Origin: Luteolibacter sp. Y139
Lineage (GTDB): Bacteria; Verrucomicrobiota; Verrucomicrobiia; Verrucomicrobiales; Akkermansiaceae
Assembly: GCF_038066715.1 (NCBI RefSeq)
Contig: NZ_JBBUKT010000013.1
Coordinates: 124,001 to 188,000 of the forward strand
Direction: 5' to 3'
Length of the DNA stretch: 64,000 bases
Each line of letters starts with the position of its first letter. The stretch's first letter is position 1. The translations under genes and the position numbers were made by a program. Of the stretch, positions 50,569 to 60,422 are shown piece after piece. Under the pieces are notes generated by a model. The model did not search any database. It was not told the origin of the DNA and saw nothing but the letters and a program-made list of their open reading frames with translations.

Positions 50569-51489
50569 TCACGACAGCCTGACGCAAGAGACCGCCAGAA
50601 ACACCGGAAACTCCTTCACCGCCCGATTCTCCCCCTTCGCCCGCGGCCCCGGTTGCGAACGCCGGTGACTGAAAAGCTCCTCACAAACCGTGATCGCCAG
50701 CCCCGCCTGGCCAAACGCTGTTAGAACCTCACCCACCGGCCGGTGATAGAAAGTCGTCGTATCCCCACCCCCTTGCCCCGGATGCGTCACGATCGGAATC
50801 TCCTGCGGCACCCCATAACGATCCACCCGCCGGTACTGCAGCTTCCGCCCCTCATCCCAGCCCCAGTGCGCCTGCTGCGGGATGCGGAAACAAGGGTGCA
50901 TGAAGATCGCCACAAAACGCCCACCCGGCTTCAGTGCCGCAGCCACCTGCCGCGCCATCGCCGGCAGATCCGGCACATCATGCACCGCCATGATACAGGC
51001 AGCTGCATCATTCGACCCATCCGCCCACGGACCGGGCGCACAAGCATCAGCCACCACCAGCTCCACACGCTTCTCATTCCGGAAGCGAGCGCTGGCGGAT
51101 TCGATCAACCGCGGCGAAGCATCCACCCCCGTCACTCGACCCACCTTCGCCTCAAGCAACAGCGGAATCAGCACCCCTTGCCCGCAGCACAGATCCAGCA
51201 CCTTCTCCCCAGCCTTCGGCGCAAGCAATCGCATCGCAGCCGGCAGGATGACGTTGCGATGATAGTCCGACCCCTTGTCGCCCACCAGCTTGTCGTACCA
51301 TCCCGCCACCTGATCCCAGCCCTGCTCCTGCGCAGACTTGCGCGCGAAGGCAGGCTTCCCCTGCGGCTTGGGCCCCGATGAAAAACGCCCAGCACTCCCC
51401 TGCCCCTGATCCTCCCGTCGCGGCCCATGGCCACCTTGCCAGCTCTGCTTGCTCTTATATCCGGGGCGCTTTCGGGGTGGCTGAGGCAT
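50569..51489 (-). CDS. class I SAM-dependent methyltransferase
   Basis: A 306-residue protein. The first 50 residues are low-complexity Pro/Lys/Gly-rich (PQPPRKRPGYKSKQSWQGGH). Then a SAM fold: WYDKLVGDKGSDYHRNVILP, the motif I LDLCCGQGVLIPLLLEAKVG, VTGVDASPRLIESASARF, ACIMAVHDVPDLPAMARQVA, LKPGGRFVAIFMHPCFRIPQ, and the C-terminal QAGLAITVCEELFSHRRSQP. Resembles small-molecule (type 11) methyltransferases; substrate unknown. A decayed copy of its end lies 0.8 kb away at 49775. Confidence 0.87.
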   Translation of the reverse strand: MPQPPRKRPGYKSKQSWQGGHGPRREDQGQGSAGRFSSGPKPQGKPAFARKSAQEQGWDQVAGWYDKLVGDKGSDYHRNVILPAAMRLLAPKAGEKVLDLCCGQGVLIPLLLEAKVGRVTGVDASPRLIESASARFRNEKRVELVVADACAPGPWADGSNDAAACIMAVHDVPDLPAMARQVAAALKPGGRFVAIFMHPCFRIPQQAHWGWDEGRKLQYRRVDRYGVPQEIPIVTHPGQGGGDTTTFYHRPVGEVLTAFGQAGLAITVCEELFSHRRSQPGPRAKGENRAVKEFPVFLAVSCVRLS

Positions 51490-51500
51490 CGTGAAGCTGG

Positions 51501-51542
51501 GATCTTGAATCTAAAATCTACGATCTACAATCTGCGATCCTC
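51501..51542. repeat. ATCTACAATC-type direct repeats beside recR
   Basis: Near-copies of AATCTACGATCTACAATCTG, like the repeats before ebfC at 9209-9257. It separates the methyltransferase from recR. Confidence 0.45.
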
Positions 51543-52140
51543 AAAGCCCGCGACGCCCTTCAAGCGCGCGAGCAAGCGTGAGCGCATCGGCATGCTCCAG
51601 TCCACCACCCGCAGGCAAGCCCTGCGCGATCCGGGTAACGTGGCACTTCCCCTTCAGCAAGCTCGCCAGGTAGTTCGCCGTCGCCTCGCCTTCCACATCC
51701 GACCCAGGCGCCAGAATCACCTCGCTCACCTGCTCATGGTCGATCCGCCGCAGCAGCGACCCAATCCGCAAATCATCCGGCGTCACATTATCCAGCGGTG
51801 AAAGCTTCCCGCCCAGACAGTGATAGCGCCCCTTGAAAGCACCCGAGCGTTCCAGCGGCAGCACATCCGTCGCCTGCTCCACCACACAAAGCACCGAGTC
51901 CCGCGAAGGATCCGAACAAATCTCGCACTTCTCCTCAGTCGCAAAAAACCCACACACCGGGCAGGCCACCACCTCCTCCTTCGCCTTCTCCAGAGCCGAC
52001 GCCAGCGCCACCGGATCCGCCTTCGCGCTCTGCAGTAGCCAGATCGCAATCCGCTCCGCACTTCGCGGCCCCACGCCCGGGAGCCTGCGGAGTTCATCCA
52101 CCAGTTTGCCGACCGCCTCTGGATATTCGATGCGAGCCAT
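51541..52140 (-). CDS. recR: recombination mediator protein RecR
   Basis: A 199-residue RecR. The N-terminal helix-hairpin-helix is ELRRLPGVGPRSAERIAIWL. The Cys4 zinc finger is CPVCGFFATEEKCEICSDPS. The Toprim domain runs SVLCVVEQATDVLPLERSGA, FKGRYHCLGGKLSPLDNVTP and VILAPGSDVEGEATANYLAS. Acts with RecO and RecF in loading RecA. Although usually next to dnaX-ebfC, here it is far away from them. Confidence 0.95.
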   Translation of the reverse strand: MARIEYPEAVGKLVDELRRLPGVGPRSAERIAIWLLQSAKADPVALASALEKAKEEVVACPVCGFFATEEKCEICSDPSRDSVLCVVEQATDVLPLERSGAFKGRYHCLGGKLSPLDNVTPDDLRIGSLLRRIDHEQVSEVILAPGSDVEGEATANYLASLLKGKCHVTRIAQGLPAGGGLEHADALTLARALEGRRGL

Positions 52141-52146
52141 GGAAAA

Positions 52147-52572
52147 TCAGTCGATCGGTTCCTGATGGCGGTTCGCGTAAATCATCGCCCACAGGCCGCA
52201 CCAGACCAGCGCCAGCAGCGGCATCGTCACCTCCGCCTGATACCCGGCCAGCGCCAGCACCGGCACCCACGCCAGGGTCAGCACCAGCGTCGTCGCCCAC
52301 AGCACCGACCGCCGCCACGTCTTACGCGATGCCAGCATCCCGCCAGCCAGCCCCAGCACCATCGGCACCGCCCACATCCACGGAGCCCACCCGGGCAGCA
52401 CCCGGAATTCCCCATTCAGCCCGCTGGTTTTCATCCAGGCCGTCACCAGCCCGTCCACCTTCTGCGAAAACCCCAGCAGCTCCAGCGCCGCAGCCAGCAC
52501 CAGCGACATCCCGCCGATCGACATCAGCGCGGCAAGAGGGTGAGCAGGCGGTTTCGTCGCGGCGGCGGGCAT
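52147..52572 (-). CDS. hypothetical membrane protein, 141 aa
   Basis: ATG 52572, MPAAATKPPAHPLAALMSIG. Four hydrophobic segments: LMSIGGMSLVLAAALELLGF, WAPWMWAVPMVLGLAGGMLA, SVLWATTLVLTLAWVPVLAL and MPLLALVWCGLWAMIYA. The start is 45 bp downstream of the bcp stop and the end lies 6 bp before recR, so a bcp-orf-recR message is possible. Function unknown. Confidence 0.7.
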   Translation of the reverse strand: MPAAATKPPAHPLAALMSIGGMSLVLAAALELLGFSQKVDGLVTAWMKTSGLNGEFRVLPGWAPWMWAVPMVLGLAGGMLASRKTWRRSVLWATTLVLTLAWVPVLALAGYQAEVTMPLLALVWCGLWAMIYANRHQEPID

Positions 52573-52617
52573 CGGGTGGGAGGAGATTAGGGAGAGCGAA
52601 CCAAAAAGCTCAATCCA

Positions 52618-53088
52618 TTAACCCAAGACCGCCAGCAAACGCTCAAGATGCTCATCCGGCGACACCTTCTCCAGCACCGCCTCGATCGCCCCATCCACCC
52701 CGATCACAAACGTACTCCGCTCCGTCCCCATGAAAGTCTTCCCATACATCGACTTCTCCACCCACACCCCGTAGGCATTCACAATCGACTGATCCTCATC
52801 GGCGATCAGCGGATACGGCAGCTCATACTTGGTAATGAACTTCCGGTGACTTTTCACCGGATCGATGCTCACCCCGAAGATCCGCGCCTTCGCCTTCACC
52901 TCGCCCCAGCCATCCCGCAGCGCACACGCCTGCTTCGTACAGCCCGGGGTATCGTCTTTCGGGTAAAAAACCAGTACCACCCGCTCCCCCCGGAGTTCCG
53001 AAAGTGTCACAGAGGCGTCCTCCCCATACCCTTCGCCGGTGACAGGAGCAGTGAAATCCGGGGCAGCAGAACCAATGGCAGGCTTCAT
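52618..53088 (-). CDS. bcp: thioredoxin-dependent peroxiredoxin, Bcp/PrxQ type
   Basis: From ATG 53088, 156 residues (the TTG three codons earlier is less likely). Peroxidatic Cys50 in VLVFYPKDDTPGCTKQACAL and resolving Cys55 five residues later are the PrxQ hallmark. Also ARIFGVSIDPVKSHRKFITK, YELPYPLIADEDQSIVNAYG and MGTERSTFVIGVDG. Reduces hydroperoxides with thioredoxin. Cytoplasmic. Confidence 0.94.
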   Translation of the reverse strand: MKPAIGSAAPDFTAPVTGEGYGEDASVTLSELRGERVVLVFYPKDDTPGCTKQACALRDGWGEVKAKARIFGVSIDPVKSHRKFITKYELPYPLIADEDQSIVNAYGVWVEKSMYGKTFMGTERSTFVIGVDGAIEAVLEKVSPDEHLERLLAVLG

Positions 53089-53226
53089 GGCGGCCAAAAT
53101 GCACCCCTCGCCGCCCGGCGCAAGGCCCGGAAATCAGGCGAAAATCCCGAAGTCCCGGATTGACAAGGCCCCGCCGCCAAATCAGCTTCCGCGCCCCGAC
53201 TTTTAGGAAAACCAGATTCAAATCGA

Positions 53227-53490
53227 ATGAGCGATCGTAGCATGCGTGGAGTGACAGTGAAAAAGGGCGAGCCGGTTGACCGTGCCCTGAAGCGCCTGAA
53301 GACCAAACTTGATACCGAAGGTATCCTCGAGGAAATGCGCCGCCGCCGTTCCTTCGAATCCGTCGCCGCCCGCAAGATCCGCAAGGCCCGCACCGCTCCG
53401 AAGCGCCACAAGGTGCGCTGGCGCTACACCAGCCCGGCCCAAGCCGCCAAGGCCGAAGAAGCCGCCGCTGCCGCCGCCGCCAACGCGTAA
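53227..53490 (+). CDS. rpsU: 30S ribosomal protein S21
   Basis: An 87-residue bS21: MRGVTVKKGEPVDRALKRLK, TEGILEEMRRRRSFESVAAR, then KIRKARTAPKRHKVRWRYTS and an alanine-rich tail. ATG 53227 gives the extra MSDRS; a start at the second Met is possible. bS21 helps mRNA recruitment and Shine-Dalgarno pairing. A terminator follows. Confidence 0.93.
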   Translation: MSDRSMRGVTVKKGEPVDRALKRLKTKLDTEGILEEMRRRRSFESVAARKIRKARTAPKRHKVRWRYTSPAQAAKAEEAAAAAAANA

Positions 53491-53519
53491 AAACTTTCCG
53501 TTTTCCTAAGTCAATCAGG

Positions 53520-53548
53520 ACGGACGCCTCACAAAGGCGTCCGTTTTG
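53520..53548 (+). terminator. intrinsic terminator after rpsU
   Basis: ACGGACGCC, loop TCACAAA, GGCGTCCG, then TTTTGC. Strong GC stem with a T run. Confidence 0.85.
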
Positions 53549-53575
53549 CTTTTATGGCATCAGACAGATTCCGGG

Positions 53576-53971
53576 CTATGCCCCCGCCTCCGGCTTCTTC
53601 GCAGCCGCGGCAGCCTCCCTCTCGTCCATTCGCTGGCGGGCCTTGGCTTCCAAGCCACGAAACCACCGGGGCACTTCGTCATCGGAAATCAGCTCCCACG
53701 GCCACTCCTTTCCGCCCCACGTCCAGTAGATAATCTCCCCCTCCATTCGATAGGTGAATTCCCTCCACTCGGAGTCCGAGCTGAGCCGGATCCTCACGCG
53801 ACCTGGCTCCATTTCCTCGTAAGCATGCACTATCGGCGCATATCGGAGAGGATCCGGCTGCGCCGGCGCGACATCGACGATCCGGCCACATTCGGGAAAG
53901 ATCTCCATGTATTCCGGTATGCCCGGAAACCCAGGACTATCCCTGCGCCAGATGCTGTGGCTCAGCGCCAT
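53576..53971 (-). CDS. hypothetical protein, 131 aa
   Basis: ATG 53971, MALSHSIWRRDSPGFPGIPE. Charged, with acidic/proline-rich and tryptophan-rich parts (EFTYRMEGEIIYWTWGGKEW, WELISDDEVPRWFRGLEAKA). No signal peptide. Convergent with rpsU. Unrecognised; likely cytoplasmic. Alternative frames over this stretch look worse. Confidence 0.55.
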   Translation of the reverse strand: MALSHSIWRRDSPGFPGIPEYMEIFPECGRIVDVAPAQPDPLRYAPIVHAYEEMEPGRVRIRLSSDSEWREFTYRMEGEIIYWTWGGKEWPWELISDDEVPRWFRGLEAKARQRMDEREAAAAAKKPEAGA

Positions 53972-54016
53972 GATCCACTATCGACTCCCAAGACCTGAAA
54001 GCCGAGAGCGGTTTTT

Positions 54017-56062
<2,046 letters not shown>

Positions 56063-56199
56063 AACTGACCAATGTCGTGACCCGGTCCTTGGGTGACCAA
56101 AATCAACGTAGCCACAGTTTCCCTAAACTCCGCCCCACTGGAAATCAGAAACAGTGGCCCCCCTCGAAAGTGGGCCCCCTCTCCGATTACCCAAAGTAG

Positions 56200-56255
56200 T
56201 CCGCACTCTCCGAGTGCGGAACCGAAGCAGTTCTCGCGGCGACCGGAGACCTCGT
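56200..56255. repeat. dispersed palindromic element, copy 2
   Basis: CCGCACTC-TCC-GAGTGCGG followed by GAAGCAGTT and CGACCGGAGA, as at 18621-18672. It lies between two genes transcribed leftward. Confidence 0.6.
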
Positions 56256-56271
56256 CCCGGCGCTCCCAGTC

Positions 56272-56760
56272 TCAGTGACTCCGCGCCTCCAGCATCTCGA
56301 ACACCGGCGCCGGCACATACCGCCGCACCTGATCTTCCCAACCCACCGGCCCGATCAATCCCTTCACCATGCTCGATGACACCTCCGCGATGTCCCGCGG
56401 CGGCATCAGGAAGCTCGTCGTGATGTGCGGCGCCAGGTCCGCATTGATGTGCCGCATCACCCGCTCGTACTCGTAGTCATCCGGCCCCCGGATCCCGCGC
56501 AGGATGAACCGCGCGTCCATTTCCTTCGCATAATCCACCAGATACCGGTTGTGGAAATGCGAGATCGTCAGCCGCTCGCACGAAGGCACCGAGGCCCGCA
56601 GCAGCTCCAGCCGCTCCTCCACGCTGAAAGTGTAGCTCTTCGAAGGATTGCTGCCGATCGCCACGATCAGCCGGTCGAATAATTCCAGCCCGCGCTGGAT
56701 CATCCAGACGTGGCCATTCGTCGGCGGGTCGAAGGACCCGGCATACACCGCGGTGCGCAT
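56272..56760 (-). CDS. coaD: phosphopantetheine adenylyltransferase
   Basis: From ATG 56760, MRTAVYAGSFDPPTNGHVWM, 162 residues; a longer start adds an unlikely leader. Class I nucleotidyl-transferase motif GSFDPPTNGH, SVEERLELLRASVPSCERLT, the NRYLVDYAKEMDARFILRGI region, DYEYERVMRHINADLAPHIT and the C-terminal ISSS-like EVSSSMVKGL. Penultimate step of CoA synthesis. Intact. Confidence 0.94.
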   Translation of the reverse strand: MRTAVYAGSFDPPTNGHVWMIQRGLELFDRLIVAIGSNPSKSYTFSVEERLELLRASVPSCERLTISHFHNRYLVDYAKEMDARFILRGIRGPDDYEYERVMRHINADLAPHITTSFLMPPRDIAEVSSSMVKGLIGPVGWEDQVRRYVPAPVFEMLEARSH

Positions 56761-56830
56761 GCGCGGAGCGTGGAACCCCGGGCGAAAAGTTCCAAGTGCC
56801 AAGAAAGGCAGCACACGTTAGTCTCGCCCC

Positions 56831-57685
56831 GTGATCCGGCGACTGACTCTGGCCCTCCTGACCCTCGCGAGCGCGGCCCTCGCCGAGCCTCTCACCCTCC
56901 GCGCCGTCGCGGCGAACCTCACCTCGGACCAGCAGCAGTCCTACTCCGTGGACAATGGCAACCACAGCAATCCCGAGGGAGCCGGCGCCCGCATCCTGAA
57001 AGCCCTCAAGCCGGACGTGGTGATGATCCAGGAATTCAACACCACCATGCCCGTCCGCCAATGGGTCAATGACACCTTCGGCAAGGACTTCAATTTCTTC
57101 CAGGAAGAGACCAAGGGTATCCCGAATGGCATCATCAGCCGCTACCCCATCGCCGCCTCCGGCCATTGGGACGATCCCGTCCTCGACAATCGCGAGTTCA
57201 CCTGGGCTCGCATCCGCCTCCCCGGCGACCGCGACCTGTGGGTCATCAGCGTCCACCTCCACTCGAAGAACGCCACCTCGCGAGCCACCCAAGTCACTGC
57301 CCTGTTGGAAGCCGTGCAGAAGAATGTCCCCGCCGACGCCCTGCTTCTGTTAGGCGGCGACTTCAATACCCGCACTCCCGGCGAGCCCTGCTTCCCCCTC
57401 CTCGCGAAGTCCTTCGTCGTCCCCGCCAAGCCACCGCACGATGGCCTCGGCAACACCTCCACCAACGCCCCGCGCAACCGCCCCTACGACTGGGTCCTCG
57501 CCAGCCCCACCCTCGACAAGCACGAGATCCCCGTCGCCCTGGCCGGCCAGGAGTTCGACGGCGGCCTCGTCTTCGACACCCGCATCTTCGAACCCCTCGC
57601 GAAAGTCCCGCCCGTTCAGGAAGGCGACAGCGCCCTCAAGATGATGCAGCACATGGCCATCGTCCGGGACTTCCGTTTCCCCTGA
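56831..57685 (+). CDS. secreted endonuclease/exonuclease/phosphatase family protein
   Basis: Starts at GTG 56831 with a signal peptide (IRRLTLALLTLASAALAEPL). EEP fold: LRAVAANLTSD, LKPDVVMIQEFNTTMPVRQW with the metal-ligand Glu, WVISVHLHSKNATSRATQVT, LLLLGGDFNTRTPGEPCFPL, and a C-terminal PYDWVLASP and QHMAIVRDF. The final SDH-type motif is replaced by QHMA, leaving the histidine. Might be a nuclease or phosphatase outside the cell. Divergent from coaD. Confidence 0.87.
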   Translation: MIRRLTLALLTLASAALAEPLTLRAVAANLTSDQQQSYSVDNGNHSNPEGAGARILKALKPDVVMIQEFNTTMPVRQWVNDTFGKDFNFFQEETKGIPNGIISRYPIAASGHWDDPVLDNREFTWARIRLPGDRDLWVISVHLHSKNATSRATQVTALLEAVQKNVPADALLLLGGDFNTRTPGEPCFPLLAKSFVVPAKPPHDGLGNTSTNAPRNRPYDWVLASPTLDKHEIPVALAGQEFDGGLVFDTRIFEPLAKVPPVQEGDSALKMMQHMAIVRDFRFP

Positions 57686-57689
57686 TCCA

Positions 57690-60383
57690 TCACTCAATCT
57701 CGCGCACCCGGTAGAGACGCATCGGCACGTCTTTCGGCGAGCTCTCGGTGTAAGGGCTGCCGCAGTCCACCCACCGTACAATGCTGCCAGCCGCGCAGGT
57801 CGGCGAGCTGGCCTTCCAGATCTTCCCATCGGAAGAATACTCGACCTGATAAAACCGTCCGGGCACCGCGCGGAAAGTGAGCGCGAAATCTCCATCGGCA
57901 GTCCGCTCACACTTCTCGACCGCGAACTCTGGGGCCAGCGCCGCTCCCGAAACGAGGGCAGCTTTCCTCGTGCTGTTCAGGATCACCTCGGTCGTCAGCG
58001 CCGGGAAAACCACCGCCGACGTTCCCTTGGAAATCTCATACTCCAGCACGAAGTCGAACTTGCCCAATGGACCAAGCGGTCGATGGACCTCGATCACCAC
58101 CGAGCCATCTTCCAGAACCTCACTCGCGTTTCTCACGACCACCCCTTCAGGCAAGCCGCGCACGATCACCCGGAAACCATCCACCGTAGCGATCTTCACC
58201 GGATTGAGGATGCGCAGCTTCTGCTCCCGCAGCCCCGTCTTGCGGTTCAGCGTCGTCCGCGTGTTCAGCACCTTCGTCACCAAGGGATTCAGGACCCGCG
58301 CCGCCAACGGCACCCGGAACACCGGCTCATCGGCATCGTCGGAGTAGACTTCCAGATACCCGGTCAAGTCCCCCGCGATCGATTGGTCGGGGCCTACACG
58401 GATCTCCCGGCTCTCTCCGGGAGCAAACGTATAAGCCTGCGCGTCATCGACAGTGAATCCAGCGCTTGCCGCGATGCGGCTCACCACCAGATTCCTGTTT
58501 CCTTCGTTGGAAATCGCGAAGCTCCGCCGCACCGGATCAGCCCCCTGATAGCCTTCGACAAAAGTCACCGGCTCGGCCCGATCATTCGGCAACTCCACGT
58601 CTCCCAAATGCATCGCGATATCCGGCCCGACCACTGCTGCGGCCAGCGGGAAATCGAACGAGGCCTCGTCCGCATCATCGGTCGAGATGACGGCGGTTCC
58701 GCTGAGGCTTCCCAACGCCGTGGTATCCGCTTGCACGGTGAGCGCAAGGTAAGTCGAGGTGCCAACCTTTGCCGGAAGAACCGGCGGATTGATCAGCGTG
58801 AAGCCCGGTGGAAGCTGGATATCCGTCACCGTCAGCTTTGCGCTTCCGCTGTTGTAAATCTGCAGGGTCTTGGTTGCCGCGCTTCCCTGGCCGATTTCAC
58901 CGTAGTCCACCGGCGAAGTCTGGCCATCTGTTAGGACAAGCAAGCCGCCTTGGGAGTTGAGTTCCCTGACTGAGACTTCAGGGACGAGTGAATAGCTCGT
59001 CTGCCTTGCTGCCAATCCGGAAGACCCGTTTTGGAGACCGCTCGATGACCGCCCCAGAAGCCTGAGCATTCCCGAAACCGGCAGGTCCAGGCCTGTGGCG
59101 AGCCAGCCCCCGCTTGTAGGACTCGCCTTTCCAGCCGGCAGCCACGTCACGCCGCCATCGGTCGAAGTTTCAAGAGTCAGTAGGTCACACTGCGGAATCG
59201 CGCCAAAAGGGGACCAGCTGACCACATCCTGCCGGATGGTCAGACGATCAAACGCCTCGCTGTTACGCAGCCGGGCAATGCGGTTCCGCGCTACCCCGTT
59301 CACTTGCGTGAAGTTCCCGGTGATGATGATCCTCCCATCCATCTGGAGGGCTAATCCGGTCACACCCTCCGCGGTAGCCTTGAAAGAAGAGTCATTCGTG
59401 CCATCTGACAGAAGCCTGACCAGTCCGTTGTTGGCCACGCCATTCACGCCGGTGAAATCGCCGGCGACGATGATCTTCCCATCCGCTTGAACGGCAAGCG
59501 ATGTGACCCTCGGTGCTTTCGTCGCATGCGTGAATATCGGCCTGAAGCTGGTGTTGAGAACACCCGTGCTGGAAAAACTCGCGAGGCACGTCGCGATCAC
59601 CTTCCCGTCCAATGTCTGGCTGAATGATCCACCCGCATAAAACGATCCGTCAGTACCACGCCTTGCCAAACACAAGATGGCGGAATCAGTGCCAACCGTG
59701 ATCGCCGGAGCGAACACACTATCAAAAGTTCCTTGCGAACTGATCTTCGCCACATGATTCCGGCTCTTGCTATTGATCTGGACAAAACTCCCTCCCAGCA
59801 GGGTGCTCCGATCCGCTCTCGGCAAGAGAGTGAGCACTGCTCTTGTATCACTCACTTCTATAAGCGGATGGCTTTTAATGACGCCATCCATTCCAACGAC
59901 CGCGAATCCCGCGCACTTGGTGTTGTTCAACGCGTGAAAACCTCCCGTCACCAGTAGATTGCCGTCGGCATCCAATGCCATGCTTTGAATCCCCGTCGCC
60001 GACGCATCAATCGTCTTCCATGTTTGGTCCGAAGTACCGTTTGCCAAAAAACGGTAGACCGTCGTCTGGGAACTCTTCACCGGATCCGCCACCAGCACGT
60101 TGCCGTCTGCCAGAACGACGCAGGACGCAGGAGCCCCGGCGGTCTTGTAATCCCAGCTCGGGTCCTTGCTACCGCTCGTGAGCAAACGGGCGATCCGGTT
60201 GGTTTCCACACCGCCCACGCTCGTGAACGAGCCGCCGATGAAGATCTTGCCATCCGCCGTCAGGGCCAAGGCTTTGATCTCGTCGTTGACGTTCGGATTG
60301 AAAGTCGTGTCCAGCTCGCCCGCCGCCCACAAACCGGGGGTCAGGCAAAGGGTCACGAGCGCGATGGAGGATAGGGTTTTCAT
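57690..60383 (-). CDS. delta-60 repeat surface protein, 897 aa
   Basis: ATG 60383, signal peptide MKTLSSIALVTLCLTPGLWA. The first 400 residues hold about seven delta-60 repeats, each like LALTADGKIFIGGSFTSVGG then NRIARLLTSGS. Next come Ig-like domains with choice-of-anchor D features (LQIYNSGSAKLTVTDIQLPP) and a C-terminal KTGLREQKLRILNPV domain shared with the neighbour. Likely cell-surface beta-propeller or superhelix protein. Tandem paralog of 60423-63548, which it follows by 39 bp. Confidence 0.88.
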   Translation of the reverse strand: MKTLSSIALVTLCLTPGLWAAGELDTTFNPNVNDEIKALALTADGKIFIGGSFTSVGGVETNRIARLLTSGSKDPSWDYKTAGAPASCVVLADGNVLVADPVKSSQTTVYRFLANGTSDQTWKTIDASATGIQSMALDADGNLLVTGGFHALNNTKCAGFAVVGMDGVIKSHPLIEVSDTRAVLTLLPRADRSTLLGGSFVQINSKSRNHVAKISSQGTFDSVFAPAITVGTDSAILCLARRGTDGSFYAGGSFSQTLDGKVIATCLASFSSTGVLNTSFRPIFTHATKAPRVTSLAVQADGKIIVAGDFTGVNGVANNGLVRLLSDGTNDSSFKATAEGVTGLALQMDGRIIITGNFTQVNGVARNRIARLRNSEAFDRLTIRQDVVSWSPFGAIPQCDLLTLETSTDGGVTWLPAGKASPTSGGWLATGLDLPVSGMLRLLGRSSSGLQNGSSGLAARQTSYSLVPEVSVRELNSQGGLLVLTDGQTSPVDYGEIGQGSAATKTLQIYNSGSAKLTVTDIQLPPGFTLINPPVLPAKVGTSTYLALTVQADTTALGSLSGTAVISTDDADEASFDFPLAAAVVGPDIAMHLGDVELPNDRAEPVTFVEGYQGADPVRRSFAISNEGNRNLVVSRIAASAGFTVDDAQAYTFAPGESREIRVGPDQSIAGDLTGYLEVYSDDADEPVFRVPLAARVLNPLVTKVLNTRTTLNRKTGLREQKLRILNPVKIATVDGFRVIVRGLPEGVVVRNASEVLEDGSVVIEVHRPLGPLGKFDFVLEYEISKGTSAVVFPALTTEVILNSTRKAALVSGAALAPEFAVEKCERTADGDFALTFRAVPGRFYQVEYSSDGKIWKASSPTCAAGSIVRWVDCGSPYTESSPKDVPMRLYRVREIE

Positions 60384-60422
60384 GACGCTTCAATAGGGGG
60401 GATGGAATTGCTCACTCTGCGA

